Source: an uncultured Lachnospiraceae bacterium
GTDB lineage: Bacteria; Bacillota; Clostridia; Lachnospirales; Lachnospiraceae
Length of the DNA stretch: 40,541 nucleotides
Assembly (NCBI GenBank): GCA_937877165.1
Contig: CALEFO010000213.1
Coordinates: 1 to 40,541, forward strand
Direction of reading: 5' to 3'
Shown: piece by piece, positions 34,724-40,541 of the stretch
Layout of the letters: the number at the start of each line of letters is the position of its first letter
Position numbering within the stretch: the first letter of the stretch is position 1
Translations under genes and position numbers: made by a program
The notes under the pieces: generated by a model
What the model saw: the letters and a program-made list of their open reading frames with translations, nothing else
Told to the model about the DNA's origin: nothing
Databases searched by the model: none

Positions 34724-35449
34724 TTACTTTTCAAACAAATATTCAAGGAATTGCTGGCACGTTTCCGGGTGCTTTGTATTTGCCACTATGCCATAGATGC
34801 AGACCGTGTCCGGGTAGTTCCCATTTCTCTGAATGTACGGGGCATCCGTGCAGATAATCCCGACCGGAACCGGATCGTCCATGTCCGCAGGATCCGGGTT
34901 CACAAAGCTCTCCTGCTTCTCAAAGGCGCGTGCAGCTGCCTCGTCGTCTTCCGCATCTGTGCTGTCTGCCGCAGCAGTATCTGTTCCCTCCTTGTCATCC
35001 TGTGCATCCTGCATGGCGACTGCCTTTGTCCGATCGATATAGTAGAAACGGTCCTCATATTTTTTCAATGTATCTGCATCCAGTACCTCGCGCAAATCCT
35101 TGAATTCCCCGTTGTACGCATAATGGTTAAAATACCATGCATCCATGACGGCCACATCAATCTGACCGGCTGCGGTTTCTGCCATGATCTTCTGAATGGC
35201 ATACATATCATATTCCGAGGAAGAGCTGTTGCCCGGCGTCAGTATCTCCGAAAGATCCGCAAACACATCGGACTGCCCTGCGTCAATGTCCGCATACTCC
35301 ATGAAGTCCGCGCTCAGATCCTCCTGCTGCGTATCCTGCACCGATGCATTCAGAAACATCGTGCCGAATACATACGGCTTATAGGTTGCATAATGATAAA
35401 TCAAAGAAATCACCAGTCCGCCCACCAGAACAGTGATCAGCGTCGGCAC
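34724..35449 (-). CDS. Membrane-anchored extracytoplasmic protein, 5' end broken by a frameshift
   Basis: The open frame begins at a GTG (35449) with no ribosome-binding site. It encodes a membrane helix (PTLITVLVGGLVISLIYHY) at the very start, then an outside domain of some 220 residues: KPYVFGTMFLNASVQ, QIDVAVMDAWYFNHYAYNGEFKDLREVLD, an acidic Asp/Ala-rich low-complexity stretch (about 147-170), and a C-terminal part ending TKHPETCQQFLEYLFEK. The outside domain resembles periplasmic-binding-like sensors. The expected cytoplasmic N-terminus is found in another frame at 35437-35523, which has a proper ribosome-binding site. The gene is therefore frameshifted, a pseudogene, or made through a ribosomal slip. 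Function unknown. Confidence 0.6.
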   Translation of the reverse strand: MPTLITVLVGGLVISLIYHYATYKPYVFGTMFLNASVQDTQQEDLSADFMEYADIDAGQSDVFADLSEILTPGNSSSSEYDMYAIQKIMAETAAGQIDVAVMDAWYFNHYAYNGEFKDLREVLDADTLKKYEDRFYYIDRTKAVAMQDAQDDKEGTDTAAADSTDAEDDEAAARAFEKQESFVNPDPADMDDPVPVGIICTDAPYIQRNGNYPDTVCIYGIVANTKHPETCQQFLEYLFEK

Positions 35450-35523
35450 CAGGCAAGGTGCGCCCTGATTCCCTTTCCCTTTAATTTCTTCCTCTGCTCC
35501 CGGATCTCATCGTTGATTGCCAT
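35437..35523 (-). pseudogene. Displaced 5' part of the membrane-anchored protein gene
   Basis: Starts at ATG 35523 with AAAGGGTG upstream and reads MAINDEIREQRKKLKGKG (18 residues), continuing in the same frame to a stop at 35437-35439. The basic, helical sequence is what would be expected just before a first membrane helix. The downstream frame (34724-35449) lies at -1 relative to it. Two tandem A-AAG-GGA heptamers (35482-35476 and 35476-35470) fall exactly where the frames could be joined. Confidence 0.5.
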
Positions 35524-35711
35524 AATAAAACACCCTTTCCCTGCTTTTCATAGAAGACTTGCTTCTTTCCTTCCCGCGTCCTTGCCGGGAAATGCGAATG
35601 CTCTCAGCACTTCCTGCGAAAAAAGAAGCAAATACCATCATATAAGAAAACAGTGAAAGAGTGTTAATGAAAATTCTATGAAGCCGGCACCCGCCGCCTT
35701 CGAATACACGA

Positions 35712-35738
35712 GGAGAAATCTGTGAAGGCAGTTTCTCC
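35712..35738. repeat. Bulged hairpin, family member
   Basis: GGAGAAA (35712-35718), unpaired T, CTG, 6-nt loop, CAG, TTTCTCC (35732-35738). A second short stem (AGCACGC with GTGTGTT) follows. About 55 bp closely match 39067-39122. It lies just after the aspartate kinase stop codon (35766) in the minus transcript. Confidence 0.6.
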
Positions 35739-35765
35739 GATGTGGGAGCAAGCACGCGCAGTGTG

Positions 35766-37085
35766 TTACAACTGTGTCTCTACGAAAATCGAATAAATCG
35801 CACGGATTGCCTTCTCGTAATCCGAATTCTCCACACCAATGATGATGTTCAGCTCAGAAGAGCCCTGATCAATCATACGGACATTGACATGTGCATGTGC
35901 CAGAGCAGAGAAAATTCTTCCGGAGGTTCCACGCTGTGCCTTCATGCCGCGGCCCACCACCGCGATAAGCGCAAGATCCGCCTCAATCTCAATGGCATCC
36001 GGATCCGCCAGACGGTGAATATCCGCCACCACCTGCTGCTCCTTGTGCATGAATTCACTCTCATGCACAACAACCGTCATCGTATCGATTCCGGAGGGCA
36101 TGTGCTCAATGGACATGCCGTTCTCCTCGAAGGCCTGCAGAACCTTGCGGCAGAAGCCGACCTCGGAATTCATCATATCCTTGGAGATCAGGACCGCACA
36201 AAAGTCCTTCTTGCCGGCAACACCAGTAATGGTGTAGCCCGATTTCTGGCAGGTGCTCTCCACAATCCAGGTCCCATCGTCCTCCGGCTTGTTCGTGTTC
36301 TTGATGTTAATCGGAATGCCTTCATGCCGAACCGGAAAAATAGCATCCTCATGCAGAACACCGGCTCCCATGTAAGACAGCTCACGGAGCTCCTTGTAGG
36401 TAATCGTATGAATGGCAACCGGATTGTCCACGACTCTCGGATCCGCCACAAGGAAGCCGGACACATCCGTCCAGTTCTCATAGACACCAACGTGGCAGGC
36501 TCCCGCCACGATGGAACCGGTGATATCCGATCCGCCGCGCGAGAAGGTCTTCACCCTTCCGTCCGCACCGCACCCGTAAAATCCCGGAATCACTGCATTT
36601 TTCAAGCCGGAAAGCTTCTCTTCGGTCTTTTTCTTCGTCTTTGCCTCATCAAGCTGACCATCCTGGTCAAAGAAAATGATCTCCGCCGCATCCACGAATG
36701 TAAAGCCGAGATACTTCGCCATGACATGTCCGTTCAGATACTCGCCTCGGGAAGCCGTGTAGTCGCGGTTCGGCTCGTTCTTCAAATTCTCCTCAATGGT
36801 CCGAAACTCATCTTCCAGCGAGTATTTCAGGCCGAGGCCCTGAATGATCTCATTGTAGCGGGACTGAATCTCGCGGAACGGATCCGTGAAGTCCTTGCCC
36901 TCCGCCGCAAGATCATAGCAGCGGTACAGAAGATCCGTGACCTTCGTGTCACCGGAAAACCGCTTTCCGGGTGCTGAAGGAACCACGTAGATCCTGCTCG
37001 GGTCCGCATGGACAATCGCACCGACCTTCTGGAACTGTTTTGCATCCGCAAGAGAGCTTCCGCCGAACTTGACAACCTTTTTCAT
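35766..37085 (-). CDS. lysC: Aspartate kinase
   Basis: Monofunctional kinase of 439 residues that phosphorylates aspartate, the first step toward lysine, diaminopimelate, threonine and methionine. It starts with the signature KKVVKFGGSSLADAKQF; substrate-binding blocks VVPSAPGKRFSGDTKVTDLLY and FSRGGSDITGSIVA are present. Two ACT domains occupy about 300-439 (AVLISKDMMNSEVGF and LIAVVGRGMKAQRGTSGRIFSALAHAHVNVRMIDQGSSELNIIIGV) and should bind lysine or threonine as inhibitor. GGAGG 6 nt before 37085 sets the start. It is the third gene after the ACT protein and homoserine dehydrogenase; which amino acid inhibits it cannot be read here, so the symbol is provisional. Confidence 0.94.
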   Translation of the reverse strand: MKKVVKFGGSSLADAKQFQKVGAIVHADPSRIYVVPSAPGKRFSGDTKVTDLLYRCYDLAAEGKDFTDPFREIQSRYNEIIQGLGLKYSLEDEFRTIEENLKNEPNRDYTASRGEYLNGHVMAKYLGFTFVDAAEIIFFDQDGQLDEAKTKKKTEEKLSGLKNAVIPGFYGCGADGRVKTFSRGGSDITGSIVAGACHVGVYENWTDVSGFLVADPRVVDNPVAIHTITYKELRELSYMGAGVLHEDAIFPVRHEGIPINIKNTNKPEDDGTWIVESTCQKSGYTITGVAGKKDFCAVLISKDMMNSEVGFCRKVLQAFEENGMSIEHMPSGIDTMTVVVHESEFMHKEQQVVADIHRLADPDAIEIEADLALIAVVGRGMKAQRGTSGRIFSALAHAHVNVRMIDQGSSELNIIIGVENSDYEKAIRAIYSIFVETQL

Positions 37086-37097
37086 TTTCTTCCTCCA

Positions 37098-37126
37098 TTC
37101 ACGCCTGTCACAGACAGGAGCGTGAA
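37098..37126 (-). promoter_or_regulatory. Bulged hairpin next to the aspartate kinase ribosome-binding site
   Basis: TTCACGC (37098-37104), CTGTC, loop ACA, GACAG, a 2-nt bulge GA, GCGTGAA (37120-37126). In the minus transcript its 3' arm ends at TTCACGC's complement directly before TGGAGG, the ribosome-binding site of the kinase gene. It follows the same 7 bp-irregularity-5 bp plan as other hairpins here and could affect translation. Confidence 0.45.
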
Positions 37127-37170
37127 ACTTTATGTGCACCTTCCCCGCTGGGGCAAATCCATCCTCCGCC

Positions 37171-38385
37171 TTACAGCACGCGGATGCTCTTCTTATAGGA
37201 TGGAATCTGTGCGATCTTCTCCTGGAACTCTGCCTCACAAATCAGAGGAGTCACAAACGCAAATTCCTCCGGAAGCTTCTCGTTGACCACAATCCGGATC
37301 TCTCCGCCAAAGAGATTAGTCGCCTTCACAAGATCCTTCTTGTCAATTCTCACGAAGTAGCGGTCCTTCCACTCCATCGGATCCTCGAGATCCGCATCCT
37401 GGTTGGTAAGACCGATATTGATGTTGGTTCCAATGCTGCGGACGCACTCCACGACATCCGAAACCACGGCGCTCGCCGTCGGAAGCTTTCCTGCTCCGCT
37501 TCCGTAGAACATCAGGTCACCGACCATGTTGCCGTGCACCAGAATGCCGTTATAGACATCGCTGACGCCGTACAGCGGATGATCAACGGAGACCAGATAC
37601 GGTGCCGTCCGGACGTAAACCTTTCCGGTCTGCGGATTGTGACGGCATACGCCAAGGAGCTTGATCGCGCCGTGGAGCTGTTTTGCATAGCCGAAATCAT
37701 CCGTGTCAATCTTCGTAATACCTTCGCAGGGAACCTGAGAGAACTTCACATTGCCGCCAGTGACAAGAGAAGCCAGAATGGCAATCTTGCGGCAGGGATC
37801 GTACCCTTCAATATCCGCCTCCGGATTCTTCTCCGCATAGCCGTTGTCCTGCGCCTGCTTCAGTGCGACGTCAAAGGCAAGTCCCTCCTTCTCCATCTTC
37901 GTCAGGATATAGTTCGTTGTCCCATTCAGGATCCCCATGATCGATGTGATGAATTCCTGCGAGAATGAAGTGCGCAGCGGGCGGAGAATCGGGATGCCGC
38001 CGCCGACGCTCGCCTCGAAGAGATAGCTGCAGTGATGCTCCTTCGCCGTAACGGCCAGAATGCCGCCGAGAGCATCCACCAGCTCCTTGTTGGAGGTGCA
38101 CACGCTGATGCCCTTCTCCAGTGCCTTCTTCGAGAAGGTAAACGCAGGCTCCTTTCCTCCCATGGTCTCGCAGATCACGCGGATCTCCGGATCGTTCAAA
38201 ATCATGTCAAAATCGTGAACCACACGGTCCGCATACGGCGAATCCGGGAAATCCCTCAGATCCAGAATATACTTAACATGAATTCCCTCCGGAAAATCAC
38301 GGCGAATTTCTTCCTGATTCCGGTCAATGACCTCTGCGACACCGCTTCCTACGGTGCCAAATCCAAGTATTGCAATTTCTACCAT
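37171..38385 (-). CDS. hom: Homoserine dehydrogenase
   Basis: NAD(P)H-dependent enzyme of 404 residues that reduces aspartate semialdehyde to homoserine, the branch toward threonine and methionine. The Rossmann motif is VEIAILGFGTVGSGVAEVI; the catalytic region has ICETMGGKEPAFTFSKKALEKGISVCTSNKELV, VGGGIPILRPL, GILNGTTNYILTKM and EADIEGYDPCRKIAILASL. The C-terminus (from about 340) looks like a shortened ACT-like domain. GGGAGG lies 7 nt before the ATG at 38385. It lies between the ACT protein (68 nt upstream) and aspartate kinase (85 nt downstream), so the pathway's steps are made together. Confidence 0.95.
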   Translation of the reverse strand: MVEIAILGFGTVGSGVAEVIDRNQEEIRRDFPEGIHVKYILDLRDFPDSPYADRVVHDFDMILNDPEIRVICETMGGKEPAFTFSKKALEKGISVCTSNKELVDALGGILAVTAKEHHCSYLFEASVGGGIPILRPLRTSFSQEFITSIMGILNGTTNYILTKMEKEGLAFDVALKQAQDNGYAEKNPEADIEGYDPCRKIAILASLVTGGNVKFSQVPCEGITKIDTDDFGYAKQLHGAIKLLGVCRHNPQTGKVYVRTAPYLVSVDHPLYGVSDVYNGILVHGNMVGDLMFYGSGAGKLPTASAVVSDVVECVRSIGTNINIGLTNQDADLEDPMEWKDRYFVRIDKKDLVKATNLFGGEIRIVVNEKLPEEFAFVTPLICEAEFQEKIAQIPSYKKSIRVL

Positions 38386-38453
38386 GTGTTTACCTCCCTT
38401 GCCGCCTGAAGAATTCCGCCATAAGCGAATCTCCTGATGCAATCCTGCAGCTC

Positions 38454-38888
38454 CTACGCGCCATTGACTCTGATCTTCCGGACACCGGAGAGCTGCTCCA
38501 GGTGCCCCAGCAGAGTGCTGATGTTGTCACCGCTTTTCAAAACCTGAATGCTGATGCTGACCGAAGCGATTCCCCCGATTGGAATGGACTGATGAATCGT
38601 CAGGATATTCGCGCCGAAATCCGCGATCTCACCGAGGATATCCGACAAAACTCCCGTCTCGTCGCTGATCTCCAGCGACAGCGTCAGCGTCATTCCCATC
38701 ATGCTGCTGTGAAATTCCTCGATATCATTCTTGAATTTGTAGTAGGAGCTGCGGCTGATTCCAACCTGATCCACTGCCTCCTGAATCGTCCTTGCCTTCC
38801 CGGCGGACAAAAGCCGGTTGACCTCGACGACCTTCTGCAGTGTTTCCGGAACCGCCCGCTTCCGAACCAGATAAAAATCAGAATTCAT
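38454..38888 (-). CDS. ACT domain-containing protein (UPF0735/PheB-like)
   Basis: 144-residue protein with a short helix-turn-helix-like N-terminal part (LVRKRAVPETLQKVVEVNRLLSAG, then IQEAVDQVGISRSSYYKFKNDI, residues 7-58) and a C-terminal ACT domain (about 68-142: LTLSLEISDETGVLSDILGEIADFGANILTIHQSIPI). It belongs to the UPF0735/PheB-type family, commonly found just before homoserine dehydrogenase. The ACT domain may bind threonine or another amino acid, and the N-terminal helices suggest DNA binding; control of this operon is a reasonable but unproven role. GAGAGAAG precedes the ATG. Confidence 0.88.
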   Translation of the reverse strand: MNSDFYLVRKRAVPETLQKVVEVNRLLSAGKARTIQEAVDQVGISRSSYYKFKNDIEEFHSSMMGMTLTLSLEISDETGVLSDILGEIADFGANILTIHQSIPIGGIASVSISIQVLKSGDNISTLLGHLEQLSGVRKIRVNGA

Positions 38889-38927
38889 TGTTCTTCTCTC
38901 GCGGACATTTGTGCGTCAACGTTGGAT

Positions 38928-38956
38928 ATCCTACCACCCGCGCACATGGATTGCAA
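38928..38956 (-). promoter_or_regulatory. Promoter of the ACT-hom-aspartate kinase operon
   Basis: Minus strand: TTGCAA (38956-38951), 17-bp spacer, TAGGAT (38933-38928). The spacer is GC-rich (GTGCGCGGGTGG). The predicted leader is about 33 nt, too short for a lysine riboswitch or a threonine leader. Confidence 0.6.
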
Positions 38957-39067
38957 GAAAATTTGACCGCCTTTACTTTATTCCGTTAAAATGTTAAAAT
39001 TTCACCACGCAAAAGCGTGAAAACATGAAAAAATCACTTGCCATCGGGCAAGTCCGAGTAATCGCGA

Positions 39068-39094
39068 GGAGAAATCTGCGCAGGCAGTTTTTCC
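39068..39094 (+). repeat. Bulged hairpin, family member
   Basis: GGAGAAA (39068-39074), unpaired T, CTGC, loop GCAG, GCAG, TTTTTCC (39088-39094). The one non-Watson-Crick pair is G-T on the plus strand (C/A on the minus), so it is best as plus-strand RNA, the direction of yerC. Confidence 0.6.
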
Positions 39095-39167
39095 GATGCG
39101 GGAGCAAACACACGCAGTGTGTTCGCTCGAAACAGGAGAAGCTGTCATCAGACAGCTTCGAGTGATT

Positions 39168-39195
39168 TTGACAATTCTGAAACCGGGGGTACAAT
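39168..39195 (+). promoter_or_regulatory. Consensus-like promoter touching the yerC start codon
   Basis: TTGACA (39168-39173), 16-bp spacer, TACAAT (39190-39195), a nearly perfect vegetative promoter. The yerC ATG is at 39199, only 4 nt after the -10, closer than normal transcription starts. It may serve a leaderless message, or be the start region rather than a promoter (GGGGG at 39185-39189 could be its ribosome-binding site). Confidence 0.4.
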
Positions 39196-39198
39196 ATC

Positions 39199-39513
39199 AT
39201 GAACAAGAAAATACATACGGAAGCTGTTGACCAGCTTTTTGAGGGAATTCTTGCGCTGCGCAGTAAAGACGAGTGCTATGACTTCTTCGAGGATCTGTGC
39301 ACAGTCAATGAGATTCTTTCTCTCTCCCAGCGCTTTGAGGTTGCCGCTATGCTGCGCGATCATGAGACCTATCTGAAGATCGCCGAGCAGACCGGAGCCT
39401 CCACTGCCACCATCAGCCGCGTCAACCGCTCCTTAAACTACGGGAATGACGGCTATGAAATGGTTATGGAACGCATCAAAGAAAACAACGGCGAAGGTGC
39501 TTCTTCACAGTAA
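39199..39513 (+). CDS. YerC/YecD family TrpR-related protein
   Basis: 104-residue protein of the YerC/YecD group of the Trp repressor superfamily. The whole family pattern is present: AVDQLFEGILALRSKDECYDFFEDLCTVNEILSLSQRFEVAAMLRD, then the helix-turn-helix TYLKIAEQTGASTATISRVNRSLNYGNDGY. It presumably binds DNA as a dimer; target and ligand are not known. The ATG at 39199 agrees with the family N-terminus. GGGGG 9 nt upstream is the likely ribosome-binding site. Its last codons overlap the start of yfhO, so the two are cotranscribed. Confidence 0.9.
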   Translation: MNKKIHTEAVDQLFEGILALRSKDECYDFFEDLCTVNEILSLSQRFEVAAMLRDHETYLKIAEQTGASTATISRVNRSLNYGNDGYEMVMERIKENNGEGASSQ

Positions 39514-40541
39514 CAGCCCTGCCGGGCAGTATGTCCGGCTCTTTTTCATCGGAGTACTGCTGTATCTGGCAGCAGTACTTCCTTTTATTCTGTACCGCGG
39601 CGGCATCTTCTTCTACTACGGCGATTACAACGTACAGCAGGTTCCCTTCTATATTTTTGCACACCGCGCCGTCCGAAACGGCACCTTCTTCTGGAACTTC
39701 CATCTTGATCTTGGCTCTTCCATGGGCGGAAGCTTTGCGTTTTATCTGTGGGGCAGCCCTTTTTTCTGGTTCTCCTGTCTTTTCCCGGAAAAATGGATTC
39801 CTTATATGATGCCGTTTTTCATGTCACTCAAATACGGCACGGCCCTGTGCACCTCCTATGCGTGGCTGCGCACCCAGACAAGAACAAACCGCGGAGCGCT
39901 CCTTGGCGCATTCCTGTATGCCTTTTCAGGCTTCCAGGCCTGCAACATCGTCTTCCAGCACTTCCATGAGGCCGTGGCCTTCTTCCCGCTCTACCTTCTT
40001 GCACTGGACCGCTGCCACCAGGCACTCACCTGCAATGCAGGCAGCATTTCCCAGAAAAAACGCGGAATCCTCGGCTTTGTTCTCATGACCGCAGCCATGT
40101 CCGTCATCAATTACTTTTTCTTCTTCGGTCAGGTCCTGTTCCTCGCGGTTTATTTCCTGATCCGCTACGCTTCTTCGCAGAAAATCAGCAGAGCCTTGAA
40201 GGAAATCCTTCAGCTTGCCCTTGCGGGGACACTCGGGCTTGCCCTTTCCGCATTTTTCCTCGTGCAGGTTCTGGATACCGTCTCCGGCAACACGCGCCTG
40301 TCCGACATTCTCCTTGGCTATAACATGGTCGCCTACTCCGAGCCGACCACGCCTCTTGCCATTCTGAAGTCCTTTTTCATGCTGCCGGACATCGTCGGCA
40401 GGGGAACGCTCTTTACCAGCGAACAGATTCGCAACAGTTCCCTGTCGCTGTTCGTTCCGTGCTTTGCCGTATCAGGCGCTATTGCGTACCTTCGCGCGCA
40501 CCAGAAGAGCTGGAAGAAGACTCCCCTTCTTACCTGCCTCG
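39497..40541 (+). CDS. yfhO: YfhO family membrane protein, 5' part (cut by the window end)
   Basis: Open frame that runs off the window; about 348 residues are visible of a family usually near 850-900. It starts LLHSNSPAGQYVRLFFIGVLLYLAAVLPF, with a first membrane helix, then FYYGDYNVQQVPFYIFAHRAVRNGTFFWNFHLDLGSSMGGSF, the conserved outside loop of YfhO and related glycosyltransferase-like proteins, then many hydrophobic segments. YfhO proteins are linked to lipoteichoic-acid glycosylation in Bacillus and Listeria. The GTG at 39497 overlaps yerC by 17 nt; an ATG at 39455 is an alternative start. No ribosome-binding site decides between them. Confidence 0.8.
   Translation, partial: MLLHSNSPAGQYVRLFFIGVLLYLAAVLPFILYRGGIFFYYGDYNVQQVPFYIFAHRAVRNGTFFWNFHLDLGSSMGGSFAFYLWGSPFFWFSCLFPEKWIPYMMPFFMSLKYGTALCTSYAWLRTQTRTNRGALLGAFLYAFSGFQACNIVFQHFHEAVAFFPLYLLALDRCHQALTCNAGSISQKKRGILGFVLMTAAMSVINYFFFFGQVLFLAVYFLIRYASSQKISRALKEILQLALAGTLGLALSAFFLVQVLDTVSGNTRLSDILLGYNMVAYSEPTTPLAILKSFFMLPDIVGRGTLFTSEQIRNSSLSLFVPCFAVSGAIAYLRAHQKSWKKTPLLTCL

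Larger units (their letters stand above)
38889..39198. other. 310-nt divergent region with a promoter and five hairpins
   Basis: Lies between the ACT gene (-) and yerC (+). It holds the ACT-operon promoter (38928-38956), then hairpins CACGC/GCGTG (39006-39019), ACTTGCC-ATCG-GGCAAGT (39036-39053), the bulged GGAGAAA hairpin (39068-39094), AACACAC-GCA-GTGTGTT (39107-39123) and GAAGCTGTC-ATCA-GACAGCTTC (39138-39159), and a promoter-like sequence touching the yerC start. No gene seen. Confidence 0.6.

Noticed and set aside
37086..37170. Lysine riboswitch before aspartate kinase
   Set aside because: The gap is 85 nt, about half the size needed, and holds only one small hairpin.

Overview
The window looks like chromosomal DNA of a Gram-positive, moderately GC-rich member of the class Clostridia, most likely Lachnospiraceae-like. 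The evidence is the gene set: AddA/AddB instead of RecBCD, YlmH, YerC/YecD, a DUF975 membrane protein, YfhO, LL-diaminopimelate aminotransferase (DapL) and a large glutamine-dependent NAD synthetase. Ribosome-binding sites are of the strong GGAGG type. Genus cannot be named from sequence alone. Nearly all genes lie on the minus strand; exceptions are the DUF975 gene, a TetR regulator, an Rpn-like nuclease gene, yerC and the cut-off yfhO.

Layout. 0.5-1.4 kb: DUF975 membrane protein, closed by a strong bidirectional terminator. 1.5-8.3 kb (minus): hisC, a COG2426 membrane protein (overlapping hisC by 8 nt), nadE, dapF, dapL and a SEC-C protein, a housekeeping amino-acid/NAD/cell-wall precursor run. 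8.3-11.6 kb: a polar amino-acid ABC transporter (binding lipoprotein, permease, ATPase) with a well-formed promoter, an arginine-box-like operator and a structured gap after the binding-protein gene. 11.6-22.1 kb: mgtE, a DUF985 cupin, ylmH, addA, addB. 22.3-25.5 kb: uracil permease, a YtxH-like acidic membrane protein, and a divergent TetR regulator. 25.5-30.4 kb: GH42 beta-galactosidase, an AT-rich Rpn/PD-(D/E)XK nuclease gene, and a MocR/PdxR-type regulator. 30.6-35.5 kb: glnS, guaB, a small membrane protein, and an envelope protein whose 5' end is split between frames. 35.7-38.9 kb: ACT-domain protein, homoserine dehydrogenase and aspartate kinase, a compact threonine/methionine/lysine entry operon with its own promoter. 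39.2 kb to the end: yerC followed by yfhO.

How parts connect. DapF and DapL act in the diaminopimelate pathway that starts with the aspartate kinase at 36 kb, so both ends of the aspartate pathway are present. AddA and AddB form one double-strand-break repair enzyme. The ABC transporter genes work as one importer, apparently with the binding protein made in excess.

The most unusual signal is not a protein. Many gene gaps (3.5, 10.1-10.3, 11.5, 35.7, 37.1, 39.0-39.2 kb) hold short hairpins built to one plan: a lower stem of about 7 bp, one bulge or mismatch, an upper stem of 3-6 bp and a small loop. Arm sequences differ with compensating changes while the irregularity stays in place. One array (3466-3606) has perfect 9-bp terminal inverted repeats like a miniature transposable element. 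No tRNA, rRNA, CRISPR array, IS transposase or known riboswitch was recognised.
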